A DNA stretch of 34,634 nt from contig JANQET010000213.1 in assembly GCA_028278265.1 (NCBI GenBank), positions 1-34,634 of the forward strand, read 5' to 3'. The stretch is from Myxococcota bacterium. GTDB taxonomy: Bacteria; Myxococcota_A; Polyangia; JAAYKL01. Of this stretch, positions 1 through 10,052 are shown in pieces. A model generated the notes under the pieces. The model was not told the origin of the DNA and ran no database searches. It worked only from the letters and a program-made list of their open reading frames with translations. Both the position numbers and the translations under genes were made by a program. The stretch's first letter is position 1. Every line of letters starts with the position of its first letter.

Positions 1-47
1 AACCCGCACCTCCCAAAAATCGGGAGAGATTGCGACCACCGACGACA

Positions 48-1727
48 ATGAAACAAGACTCCCTATTCTTAAGCGCTGTCGGCGCCAAAGCGGCCGCCGA
101 ACAGACCCTTCAACAACTGAGCGAAGTCGATGATCCCCAAGCACTAATCGCCCCCCTCTCCCCCCAGGACCTGAACATCGTGTGGAACACCGCCGATGAT
201 GAACAGCGCATCGAGCTGCTCGGAGCCGCCACCAAAGCCCAAACCGATGCCCTGGTCGATCTGCGATGCTGGCCCAGCGATCGCCCGAATCTGGATGCCG
301 TGGAACAGTTGATCGCTCCGTTGGCCACCCTGAATATCGACGGCGCGGCGAAGATCTTTCAGCAATTGGAACCGGAGCTTCGAACCCTCATCCTCAAACG
401 GTTCGTGCGAATCCATGTCCTCGAAGATGTCAACGAAGAGATTCAGCCCACACCGGGGTCAGAGGTCATTCCCTTTCCCGACGGCAAGTACTTCGTCGAG
501 TACTGCGATCCGGATCTGGTGAGCCAAGTCCAGCGCAACCTGTACGATGCCTTGAAGCGAATGCCCTTTGAAGAGTACCAACGGGAGCTCGAATGCGTGC
601 ATCACGATTTGCCCTCCGAACTGGAGGAGACCGCCTTTCGCTGGCGGGGCAGCCGGCTGGCCGATCTCGGTTTTGCCTCGAGAGCCGAGTCGATCGCCTG
701 GCTCAGTCCGCGGACAATCGCCGAGGCATCCCGCCTCATCGAGGAGCAGACTCAGTTCGTTCCCCAAAGCCCTCTCGAGGGGATCACGCTGCCCGTGCTG
801 TACAGCGAGCAGCTCCAGGGACACGCCTTTTTGGATCGGGTCTTGGAACTGCTGGCCAATACGACGGATGCCGAGCAGCTCGAACGGGCCTCACTGGTCG
901 GTCCTCAGCTGACCGCGATGATCAACCGCTTCATCACCGCAACCCAAACCGACATCGGCGACGTCGAAGAGGTGACCCGAAGATCCCAGTGGGCCCGCAA
1001 TCTCCTCGCCCTGGGCTTGCACCGGCTGGCCGAGGGGGATCCCCTGCGGGGTGCCCAACTGCTGTGCGCCGCTTATCCTGGGGTATTTCTGCAAGTCAGT
1101 TTGGGGTTGCTTCAACCCCTGCGCCGGCGCGCGACCCAGTTGCTCGCCGATCCGCGAATCACCGCTCCGCGCAGCACCTATCGGGTGTTCGATTCTCCCT
1201 ACCACTCGATACTGCTGGGACTGGTGCGCCAAATCCCGGTCCACTGGCCGGCCGCCAGCAAGGGGGAAATCTCGACTGACGCCTTTGAGCCCAGCGCGGA
1301 TCAGTGGGTCGCCTATGCGACGCAAGAAGAGGTCGACGCTACAGCGCAGTACCTCGAAGAGGCGGAGCAGCTCCCCGGTCTGCTGACCCATGGGTTGGGG
1401 TTTGAACCACCCCTGCCGCCGGAGACGAGTGCTTCGATGCTGCTACTCACCGCCCTGGCCAACGCCTCGACCGGCGACGAAATCGGTCCCCACCCGCTGT
1501 CGCCCAAAAACGCCCAACTGTTTCGCCAACAGGCACTGGTCGTCGATGAGCAGGAGTTTCTCACCGACGCCCTGTCCGCGTTGGCCACGGTGACGGACAT
1601 CGACCCGCGGATCTCGCCCGAAGCCGCTGACCTTCACCCCCGTCAACGGTTGATCAAGCGCCTGCTCAAGATCGGACGCCAACGGCTGGACGGCAACGAC
1701 TTGACCCACATGCTGCTCCTGCGCTGA
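48..1727 (+). CDS. DUF6178-like conserved protein
   Basis: Predicted soluble protein of about 559 residues and unknown function. Its length, Leu/Glu-rich helical composition and internal motifs (a PFPDGKYFVEY segment, then a WRGSRLADLGF segment) resemble the DUF6178 family that I associate with deltaproteobacteria. That assignment comes from memory of the family, not from a search. There is no signal peptide or transmembrane segment. I chose the ATG at 48. A TTG at 30 is in frame, but it sits one base after the GGGAGAG at 22-28, which is too close for a ribosome site. No in-frame stop lies between the window edge and position 30, so a start upstream of the window cannot be excluded. The gene is convergent with the DUF502 gene, 9 bases away. 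Confidence 0.7.
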   Translation: MKQDSLFLSAVGAKAAAEQTLQQLSEVDDPQALIAPLSPQDLNIVWNTADDEQRIELLGAATKAQTDALVDLRCWPSDRPNLDAVEQLIAPLATLNIDGAAKIFQQLEPELRTLILKRFVRIHVLEDVNEEIQPTPGSEVIPFPDGKYFVEYCDPDLVSQVQRNLYDALKRMPFEEYQRELECVHHDLPSELEETAFRWRGSRLADLGFASRAESIAWLSPRTIAEASRLIEEQTQFVPQSPLEGITLPVLYSEQLQGHAFLDRVLELLANTTDAEQLERASLVGPQLTAMINRFITATQTDIGDVEEVTRRSQWARNLLALGLHRLAEGDPLRGAQLLCAAYPGVFLQVSLGLLQPLRRRATQLLADPRITAPRSTYRVFDSPYHSILLGLVRQIPVHWPAASKGEISTDAFEPSADQWVAYATQEEVDATAQYLEEAEQLPGLLTHGLGFEPPLPPETSASMLLLTALANASTGDEIGPHPLSPKNAQLFRQQALVVDEQEFLTDALSALATVTDIDPRISPEAADLHPRQRLIKRLLKIGRQRLDGNDLTHMLLLR

Positions 1728-1736
1728 TCCGAATGA

Positions 1737-2357
1737 CTACGCGCAGTTGAGACGCGAGCGGTCCAACGCGGCGATCAACTTGCCCGAGCCGGCACCACAG
1801 GAGATGATCGAGCGCATCGCCTCGTCGACCCCCACCGCCACGGGATGCACGTACCGGGATTCGAGGTGAAATATCTGTCCTGAGGTGGGATTGGGTCCGG
1901 TGGGTACGAACACACTCACACTGCCGTCTTCGTGTTCATCCGTGACGAAGGCGGTCGCCAGGGTGCGGCTCTGGTAGAGCTGGACCAGCGCCACCGAGGA
2001 GAACGGAGATTTCTTACGGCCCAGAAATTGTAGAACGGTGTCCTTAATCAGGTTGTACCCCGGAGCGATGCGCAACACATTGCTCTCGAGCTTCTCGTGA
2101 ACAAATCGTCCCACCCGGGTTTTGACGATCAGCCCGATCACGAAACAGACACCGACGATGAGCGACAACACCACGATGTCGGCGATGAACTCCTTGAGGT
2201 CCGTTTTGCCGACCAGGTAGTCGGTGATCGGCTGAATCAGCCCGGTCGCCTTGGTATAAAGCCAGCCGAACACCGCCGCGATAATGGTCACCGGCAGGAT
2301 CACCACCAATCCACCGAGGAGCGTTGTCCGCAGAAAAGATTTCGTTCGTTTCATCAT
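1737..2357 (-). CDS. DUF502 family inner-membrane protein
   Basis: Small integral membrane protein of 206 residues with two transmembrane helices, at about residues 11-36 and 58-80, and a cytoplasmic or peripheral C-terminal domain. The family hallmarks are visible: a LPVTI segment in the first helix, a central PGYNLIKDTV-like segment and a VPTGPNPTSG motif near residues 151-160. DUF502 proteins are widespread and their function is unknown. A strong Shine-Dalgarno (GGAGGAG on the minus strand) directly abuts two successive ATG codons. The second (2354) has slightly better spacing, so the protein may be one residue shorter. The gene follows the GH3 gene by 44 bases on the same strand and may be co-transcribed with it. 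Confidence 0.88.
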   Translation of the reverse strand: MMKRTKSFLRTTLLGGLVVILPVTIIAAVFGWLYTKATGLIQPITDYLVGKTDLKEFIADIVVLSLIVGVCFVIGLIVKTRVGRFVHEKLESNVLRIAPGYNLIKDTVLQFLGRKKSPFSSVALVQLYQSRTLATAFVTDEHEDGSVSVFVPTGPNPTSGQIFHLESRYVHPVAVGVDEAMRSIISCGAGSGKLIAALDRSRLNCA

Positions 2358-2401
2358 CTCCTCCTTTGCTGTCCGGAACTATCAAATCACCGAGGCAGCG
2401 G

Positions 2402-4192
2402 CTAGCGTTCACTGAGACGCGCCAGTCGATCACGGGTGGCATCGGTGGCAGAGAGATTGAGCCATTTGATCTGCCCGTCATGGGCGCCTTCGGCCAACCG
2501 CAATTCTCGATAGCGGGAGAAGAAATCCCGATCGGTCTTGATCACCGTCAGCGGCTTTAAGCGCTCACTCTTGCGCTTGGCGTCATATTCGACGTTTTTT
2601 TGGCAAAGGGACTGATCCACGCCTCGGGCGAAACGCTCAATCCGCTCTGTCGGGTACTCTCGCAGAAACTCGATGTACAACTTATAACACTGGGCTTGGG
2701 CGTCGGCGTACCCGACGAAGAAATCGTGCTCGATGCCGCTCGCACTCGCCGCCTGCTGGATCGATTCGATGAACTGCTCCTCGGACAGCTTTTCCCCCTG
2801 GATGCTGGTCACCCCTTTGCCCTTGAAGAGAAACTTCAACACCGGTGCCGCATTGAACCACCCCACTACCTCGACGACATCGTTCATGTCGTATCGATAG
2901 AGCCCACTGAAGGTGGTGATGTAGACGTAGTACCGCTGACCGGCCTCGAGTTGATGGGCCAACAGAAAATCACCCGCTTGCGGAGTGGCGACATCGAAGG
3001 GGACGAACTCGTAGAACCCGTTGGTCACCGAAAGAATCGAGCCGTCGGTCTGCGGATCGATCAGATCGGCGGCCGTGATCTCGCTGGCGATGTACCCGAA
3101 GTCGAGGATCGGCGTCTCCGATGAAAACCACTGGTAGAGTTTGGGCACAACGAGTCGGCAGTTTCCGTTTTTCCAGGTGTGGACCAAGCGCAAATTGGGC
3201 CAATAGTCGGCCGGCCGCAGGACATCCGATTGATCGGCCAGACGTTCCAACTCTGAGCTCCGCGCGGCGTCTGGTTCCAGCATTGCCTCGAGTTCCTGAC
3301 GGATACCGGGATCGATGGTCCATTTCGGATTGAGGGTGCCGTCGTGGATGTCGCGGATAATCGATTCCTTCCACTCATCGGCGCGGGTGGCCAGGTTGAG
3401 CACGGTGCTCGGATTGCCCGTAAAAATGACGGTGACATCGGCGGCCATGGCGAAGCGAATCAGCGTGTACACCTTGGCCGAATAGTCGGCGATGGCCATC
3501 GCACTCGCCGGAGCGGTGTGAACGAGCTTCATGAACTCGGGGATATTTTGGTAGACCAATCCGGACAGGGATCCGTAAGGGGTATTGTCTTCGGTGTATC
3601 CCTCGACCGCCGGCGAAACCAGGGTGAGGTCTTTACCATCGTAGATCCCCGGAAAATCGCGCAGCAGACCGTATAGCCAGAGCTTTCCCCGGTCTTTGAT
3701 CGTGCGCTTGAAGTTGTAGGGAGTAATCGGAATGAACTTGGCCTGGGCCGTAGTGCCGCTCGATCGGTTGTACATCATCGGCTTGCCGGGAAAGAGAATG
3801 TTCTCCTCTCCCCGCTGATGACGTTCAATATCGGGGCGAATGTCCTCGTACACTACCACCGGGACCTGCCGCCGGTATTCCGAATACCGCTGAACCGAGG
3901 CAAAGTGGTGTTTTTGGGCAAACTCCGTATCTCTGGCGTAGGTCAGAATTTCCTTGAGCACACCGAGCTGCGTCTGTTCCACATCCTGGGTTGCACGGAC
4001 GAATCGCCGATGGAGCTTGGCTCCGGGAATCGACAGTATTCGCTCCACGTGGCGAGCGAGCAGACGGTCAACGGCGCCTCTGAAACCTTTGCGATGCACA
4101 ATCAACTCCAGTCTCAATAGTATGCGGTAATCAGTTTCGTTCAACCGGCGTGCTAAAAGCAACCCCAATTCACCGACCCGCTCAGAAATCAC
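2402..4192 (-). CDS. GH3 family acyl-adenylate-forming enzyme
   Basis: Homologue of the plant GH3 (auxin-responsive) family, whose members adenylate a carboxylic acid and, in plants, transfer it to an amino acid. The 596-residue length is normal for GH3. The phosphate-binding motif YNRSSGTTAQAKFIPIT is at about residues 141-157, and a YRYDMNDVVEVVG segment in the C-terminal half matches the second nucleotide-binding motif. No signal or membrane segments are seen, so it should be cytoplasmic. The substrate of bacterial GH3 proteins is generally unknown and I cannot predict it here. The called start is GTG at 4192, with only a weak ribosome site. A TTG eight codons later is an alternative. An AT-rich stretch shared with the divergent PilZ gene precedes it. 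Confidence 0.88.
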   Translation of the reverse strand: MISERVGELGLLLARRLNETDYRILLRLELIVHRKGFRGAVDRLLARHVERILSIPGAKLHRRFVRATQDVEQTQLGVLKEILTYARDTEFAQKHHFASVQRYSEYRRQVPVVVYEDIRPDIERHQRGEENILFPGKPMMYNRSSGTTAQAKFIPITPYNFKRTIKDRGKLWLYGLLRDFPGIYDGKDLTLVSPAVEGYTEDNTPYGSLSGLVYQNIPEFMKLVHTAPASAMAIADYSAKVYTLIRFAMAADVTVIFTGNPSTVLNLATRADEWKESIIRDIHDGTLNPKWTIDPGIRQELEAMLEPDAARSSELERLADQSDVLRPADYWPNLRLVHTWKNGNCRLVVPKLYQWFSSETPILDFGYIASEITAADLIDPQTDGSILSVTNGFYEFVPFDVATPQAGDFLLAHQLEAGQRYYVYITTFSGLYRYDMNDVVEVVGWFNAAPVLKFLFKGKGVTSIQGEKLSEEQFIESIQQAASASGIEHDFFVGYADAQAQCYKLYIEFLREYPTERIERFARGVDQSLCQKNVEYDAKRKSERLKPLTVIKTDRDFFSRYRELRLAEGAHDGQIKWLNLSATDATRDRLARLSER

Positions 4193-4193
4193 T

Positions 4194-4220
4194 TTGCAAG
4201 CAAATATATTTTTATATAAT
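4194..4220 (+). promoter_or_regulatory. candidate sigma-70 promoter for the PilZ gene
   Basis: A perfect -10 hexamer TATAAT lies at 4215-4220 inside a strongly AT-rich patch in an otherwise GC-rich window. The best -35 candidate is TTGCAA at 4194-4199, with a short 15-base spacer that overlaps the start of the divergent GH3 gene. Transcription would begin near 4227 and give a leader of about 38 bases carrying the AGGAGG at 4251-4256. The -10 is convincing and the -35 is weak. Confidence 0.4.
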
Positions 4221-4264
4221 AAAATCGGACACTAACTACGACTAGTGGTGAGGAGGGAAGTGAT

Positions 4265-4639
4265 ATGAACAGAAGGCGAGAAGAGCGTCTGGGGGCTGAT
4301 TTGCCCATTGAGATTGTACCAACTGACACGCGAACGAGACCGTTCCTAGCGACCATTCGGGATCTCAGTGCCGGGGGAGCGTTCATCCAGAGCGCCCTCC
4401 CGTTTTCCGTGGGAGATTTGATGTTCTGCTCCTTCGAGCTGTATGATCAGGAGAAATCCCTCTCCCTGTTCGCCAAAGTGGTCCATGTGGACGACCATTG
4501 GCAGGAGGCCACCCAGGAAAACCGCGGATTCGGGATTCAGTTTATCGACACCACGGTATTCGACCGCTTTCAAATTCGCTTTTTCCTCGATCAATTCGCG
4601 ATCTCCAATTCTCCGGCCGAGCGCATGTGGTTTCACTAA
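4265..4639 (+). CDS. PilZ domain protein, predicted c-di-GMP binder
   Basis: Single-domain PilZ protein of 124 residues. Both c-di-GMP binding elements are intact: the N-terminal RxxxR (R4 to R8, in MNRRREER) and the (D/N)xSxxG motif as D33-L-S35-A-G-G38. It should therefore bind cyclic di-GMP and pass the signal on by protein contact, typically to motility, secretion or polysaccharide machinery. An AGGAGG at 4251-4256 sits 8 bases before the ATG and fixes the start. It precedes the hybrid kinase gene by 105 bases on the same strand. Regulation of the exopolysaccharide locus 8 kb away is possible, but nothing in the sequence proves it. Confidence 0.9.
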   Translation: MNRRREERLGADLPIEIVPTDTRTRPFLATIRDLSAGGAFIQSALPFSVGDLMFCSFELYDQEKSLSLFAKVVHVDDHWQEATQENRGFGIQFIDTTVFDRFQIRFFLDQFAISNSPAERMWFH

Positions 4640-4658
4640 AGGAACGGCCCTACCGACG

Positions 4659-4683
4659 ATACCCGTTGACAATACCCGTTGAC
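4659..4683 (+). repeat. 12-base direct repeat, two copies
   Basis: The 12-mer ATACCCGTTGAC occurs at 4659-4670 and again at 4672-4683, separated by one base, so the period is 13. It lies in the 105-base gap between the PilZ and histidine kinase genes. Both copies contain TTGAC, but no good -10 hexamer is found at 16-18 bases from either. It could be a short duplication or a binding site. Confidence 0.6.
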
Positions 4684-4744
4684 GGCGCTTAGCCGATAGA
4701 TTGAGAAGGGGCCAGATGAGATATCTGGAACAAAAGGAAATCAG

Positions 4745-6487
<1,743 letters not shown>

Positions 6488-6518
6488 GGCGCGGTCAGCG
6501 CAGTCCTGTCAGAACCTG

Positions 6519-7175
6519 TTAGAACCATCCCGACAGGCCGAGCAAGGTGCTCCATTCGAAGCGGCTGACCGTCGCCTCGAGCTCGACGTCGGCAATATCC
6601 CAGGCGTAGTCGTGCTCCTCGGTTTGCCTGCCGATACTGTAATCGAACAATACGGTTAAATCGATGGAGAGGCGGTTGCCCAAGAAAAAGTGAACACCGC
6701 CCCCACCGCCGAACACGAAACCCCACCGATTTCGATCGATCTCCACTCGATCGTCTTCCGAAGATTCGGCCAGGCCGCTGAACCCCATCTGACCGATGAT
6801 GAACGGCCGCACCACCCCGGTGAGAAAGAGGTATTGCACATAGGGCAGGATGCCCCACTGAAACCCTTTCAGTTTATAGTCGATCTCATCTATTTCGGAG
6901 GCCGTCAGATATCCGGTAAAGCGCCCCCCGATGACCAATTGATCGATCACGGCCAGACCGAAACCAATGCCCAGACGCGGATTGCCCAGTCCGATCGAAA
7001 AGGTACCTGTCTCCACCTCTTCCCCCTCTTCCGGGTCGTAGTTGTTGAACAGATAGCCCATGAACAGGGTGTCCAGGTGTAACCGCACTGTACCGCTCTT
7101 GACTTGCGATTCGGCGGGCTCCGGCAGACCAAGCGAGACAATGATGATGGAAAGGACAATAATTATTGAGCGCAT
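6519..7175 (-). CDS. predicted secreted outer-membrane beta-barrel protein
   Basis: Protein of 218 residues with a cleavable signal peptide: basic start, hydrophobic core at about residues 4-17, and a probable cut near the AES at about 22-24. The mature part is rich in alternating Gly, aromatic and hydrophobic stretches typical of small outer-membrane barrels, and it ends in a terminal Phe (GLSGWF), the usual signal for barrel insertion. I do not recognise a specific family or function. GGAGAC lies a few bases upstream of the ATG on the minus strand. The gene is convergent with the hybrid kinase and divergent from the helicase. Confidence 0.72.
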   Translation of the reverse strand: MRSIIIVLSIIIVSLGLPEPAESQVKSGTVRLHLDTLFMGYLFNNYDPEEGEEVETGTFSIGLGNPRLGIGFGLAVIDQLVIGGRFTGYLTASEIDEIDYKLKGFQWGILPYVQYLFLTGVVRPFIIGQMGFSGLAESSEDDRVEIDRNRWGFVFGGGGGVHFFLGNRLSIDLTVLFDYSIGRQTEEHDYAWDIADVELEATVSRFEWSTLLGLSGWF

Positions 7176-7228
7176 GGTGTCTCCAAATGGGTAACTGATT
7201 AAATGGTTGATTGTTCGTTCACTCGGCG

Positions 7229-7242
7229 ATGATCAGGATCAT
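7229..7242. promoter_or_regulatory. 14-base perfect inverted repeat, possible operator
   Basis: ATGATC-AG-GATCAT is a perfect palindrome with a two-base centre. It lies in the 201-base gap between the divergent barrel protein and helicase genes, 54 bases from the barrel start. A second perfect palindrome, CTCCGGCCGGAG, is at 7278-7289. Either could be a dimeric regulator site. No regulator gene is adjacent. Confidence 0.3.
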
Positions 7243-7376
7243 ACCCGTTCGGACCGAGGTGATCAAGCGTCCTCCCACTCCGGCCGGAGCGTCGTCCCAA
7301 AGGGGGATCGATTGGGCGATTTGGGGTTGCGGCGTCGCTCTGAGCTGGCATGATGTCCCGCTGAGGAGAAAGATTC

Positions 7377-9947
7377 ATGAACCACCCAAGCGCCCCCTTG
7401 GCCCACCTGCTCGAGTCGATCACGACGAATCAGGGCGAACCGGATCCGGATCAACTGCTGACCCTGTTTCTCGAATACACCACGGATCTCGGCTTCGAGC
7501 TGTACCCGGCCCAAGAGGAAGCCATCCTGGAGCTGTTCGACTACAAGCACGTGATGCTCAACACACCGACCGGCTCGGGGAAATCGCTCGTCGCGATGGC
7601 CCTGCACTTCAAAGCGATGGCCGAGCACCGGATCTCCTACTACACCTGTCCGATCAAGGCGTTGGTCAACGAAAAGTTTTTTGATCTGTGCGAAGCGTTC
7701 GGCGCCGAAAACGTGGGGCTGCTCACCGGAGACGCCTCGGTCAACCCGGACGCCCCGATCATCTGTTGTACCGCCGAAATCCTCTCCAACCGGGCCCTGC
7801 GAGAGGCCGCGCCGGCGGTCGACTATGTGGTGATGGACGAGTTTCACTTTTACGGCGACAAAGAGCGCGGCATCGCCTGGCAGATTCCGTTGGTCAGCTT
7901 GCCAGACACCGTGTTTTTGATGATGTCGGCAACCCTCGGCGATACCGCACACATCATCGAACCCCTGTCCGCCTTTACCCGTCGCGACGTGGCCACTATC
8001 TCTTATGGGGAGCGCCCGGTGCCCCTGACCTTTTCGTACAGCGACTCCCCCCTGCAAGAGACCATTCAATCGCTACTCGACGACGACGAAGCGCCGATTT
8101 ACCTGGTCAACTTCACCCAGCGGGCGTGTGCTGAACAGGCGCAGAACCTGCTGAGCATCAACGTCACGGACAAACAAGAGAAAAAGGCCATTGCCCGCCA
8201 GCTCGACGGCCTGCGATTCAACACCCCGTACGGCAAGGAGTTCCTGCGCTTCATCCGCGCGGGAATAGGGGTGCACCACGCCGGCCTGTTGCCCCGCTAT
8301 CGCCTGTTGGTCGAAAAGCTCGCCCAGGCGGGCCTGCTCAAAGTGGTCAGCGGGACGGACAGCCTGGGGGTGGGGGTCAACATCCCGATTCGCACGGTCG
8401 TGTTCACCCAACTGAGCAAGTTCGACGGTGAAAAAACGCGGCTGCTCTCGGCCAGACAATTTCATCAGATCAGCGGCCGCGCCGGTCGCCGGGGCTTCGA
8501 CGATCACGGCAGCGTGGTGGTGCAAGCACCGGAGCACGTGGTGGAGAACAAACGTCTCGAGGCCAAGCTGGTCAAACATCCCCATCTGAAGAACAAGCTC
8601 AAAAAGAAAAAACCGCCGACACGGGGATTCGTCCATTGGGACAAGGGTATCTTCGAACGGTTGGTCAGCTCGCCACCGGAACAACTGACGCCCCACTTTG
8701 CGATTACCCACGGCATGATCATCAACGCCCTGCAATCCGAGATCACATCCCCCGGCGGGGGATACCGCCGGCTGATCGAGTTGATCGGCCGTTTTCACGG
8801 TACGGCGGGCCAAAAGCGATACGCGCGCCGCCGCGCCGCCGCACTGTTCAAGTCGCTGATCGCGGCAGAGACTACCGAAATTATCGCGGCACCGGATCGT
8901 CCGGGTAAGATCATGCGCGTGCGTCCCGGCCTGCAACCGAACTTCTCCTTAAACCACACCCTCTCCCTCTACTTGATCGAAGCGTTGGAGCTGCTCGACC
9001 CCACATCGCCCACGTTTGCCCTCGACACCCTGACTCTCGTCGAGTCGATTCTCGAAGATCCCCGCGCCGTCCTGCTGCGTCAAAAGGACAAAATCAAGGA
9101 CAAGCTCTACGCCCGTTTAAAAGCAGAAGGGGTCTCCTACGACGAGTTGATCGACGAGCTCGAGAAGGTCGAGTACCCCAAACCGAACGCGGAGTTCATC
9201 TACCAGACCTTCAATGCGTTCGCCAAACACCATCCCTGGGTCGACGGGGAGAACATCAAGCCCAAATCCATTGCCCGGGAGATGTTCGAACAGTGCTGGG
9301 GATTCAACGACTACGTCAACGAGTTGGGCATCTCACGCGCCGAAGGGGTGTTGCTGCGCTATCTCTCCCAGCTGTACAAGACCGCCTATCAAAACGTGCC
9401 GGAATCATCCTGGGACGAAGCCTTTTTGGATCAGCTGGCCTATTTTCGCACCCTGCTCGGACAGGTGGATTCGAGCTTGATCGAAGAGTGGGAGCAGCTG
9501 CTCACCAACGGTCCGGCACAACACCAGGACAACGCCGGGCCGGCGGCGGTCGCGCAGCGACCCGAGGCGCTCGACGCTGATCCCAAGGCATTCGCTGCAC
9601 GGGTGAGGAGCGAGTTGCATCTGCTGCTCAGAACGTTGGCGATCAAGGATTTCGAGAGCGCTTGCACTCAGATCCGACAGACCGAGGAGCACAGCTGGAC
9701 CGCCCACCGTTTCGCCGATGAGCTGGCCCCCTATTTCGAAGCCCATGGGGGCATCGATCTGACCCCTCAGGCGCGCCAGGCACACAATACGGTATTGAGA
9801 AAGACGGAGCATCAGCAATGGGTCGTGATGCAGAAGATAATCGATCCCGAGGGGGACGAAGATTGGGGACTGGACTGCCGGATTGATTTGAGCCGAATCG
9901 AGGATCGGGAAGCACCGCTGCTCGAGTTGCTGCGCATTGGTGTCTAA
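7377..9947 (+). CDS. superfamily II DEAD/DEAH-type helicase, DUF3516-like
   Basis: Large helicase of 856 residues, probably acting on RNA. Core motifs are complete: Walker A TPTGSGKS at 63-70, Walker B DEFH at 154-157, motif III SAT at 184-186 and motif VI QISGRAGRRGF at 364-374. Domain 2 also has the VVSGTDSLGVGVN segment characteristic of Ski2/Mtr4-like enzymes. After residue 400 there is a long helical region without the usual Ski2 accessory domains, which matches bacterial helicases carrying a C-terminal DUF3516 domain. A GAGGAG ribosome site precedes the ATG. It is a single gene with no obvious operon partner. The RNA substrate is unknown. Confidence 0.9.
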   Translation: MNHPSAPLAHLLESITTNQGEPDPDQLLTLFLEYTTDLGFELYPAQEEAILELFDYKHVMLNTPTGSGKSLVAMALHFKAMAEHRISYYTCPIKALVNEKFFDLCEAFGAENVGLLTGDASVNPDAPIICCTAEILSNRALREAAPAVDYVVMDEFHFYGDKERGIAWQIPLVSLPDTVFLMMSATLGDTAHIIEPLSAFTRRDVATISYGERPVPLTFSYSDSPLQETIQSLLDDDEAPIYLVNFTQRACAEQAQNLLSINVTDKQEKKAIARQLDGLRFNTPYGKEFLRFIRAGIGVHHAGLLPRYRLLVEKLAQAGLLKVVSGTDSLGVGVNIPIRTVVFTQLSKFDGEKTRLLSARQFHQISGRAGRRGFDDHGSVVVQAPEHVVENKRLEAKLVKHPHLKNKLKKKKPPTRGFVHWDKGIFERLVSSPPEQLTPHFAITHGMIINALQSEITSPGGGYRRLIELIGRFHGTAGQKRYARRRAAALFKSLIAAETTEIIAAPDRPGKIMRVRPGLQPNFSLNHTLSLYLIEALELLDPTSPTFALDTLTLVESILEDPRAVLLRQKDKIKDKLYARLKAEGVSYDELIDELEKVEYPKPNAEFIYQTFNAFAKHHPWVDGENIKPKSIAREMFEQCWGFNDYVNELGISRAEGVLLRYLSQLYKTAYQNVPESSWDEAFLDQLAYFRTLLGQVDSSLIEEWEQLLTNGPAQHQDNAGPAAVAQRPEALDADPKAFAARVRSELHLLLRTLAIKDFESACTQIRQTEEHSWTAHRFADELAPYFEAHGGIDLTPQARQAHNTVLRKTEHQQWVVMQKIIDPEGDEDWGLDCRIDLSRIEDREAPLLELLRIGV

Positions 9948-9985
9948 CGGAAGGGTGCTATCAGAAAAACGAAAAATATTCTGTA

Positions 9986-10014
9986 TTTACTAGAAAAACT
10001 CATTTTGATATAGT
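9986..10014 (+). promoter_or_regulatory. candidate sigma-70 promoter for the receiver-phosphatase gene
   Basis: TTTACT at 9986-9991 and TATAGT at 10009-10014 are separated by exactly 17 bases in an AT-rich gap of 105 bases. Predicted transcription starts near 10021, about 32 bases before the ATG at 10053. Confidence 0.45.
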
Positions 10015-10052
10015 GTTCCATTAACATTTAGAAATCGGTTCGAAAAAAGAAG

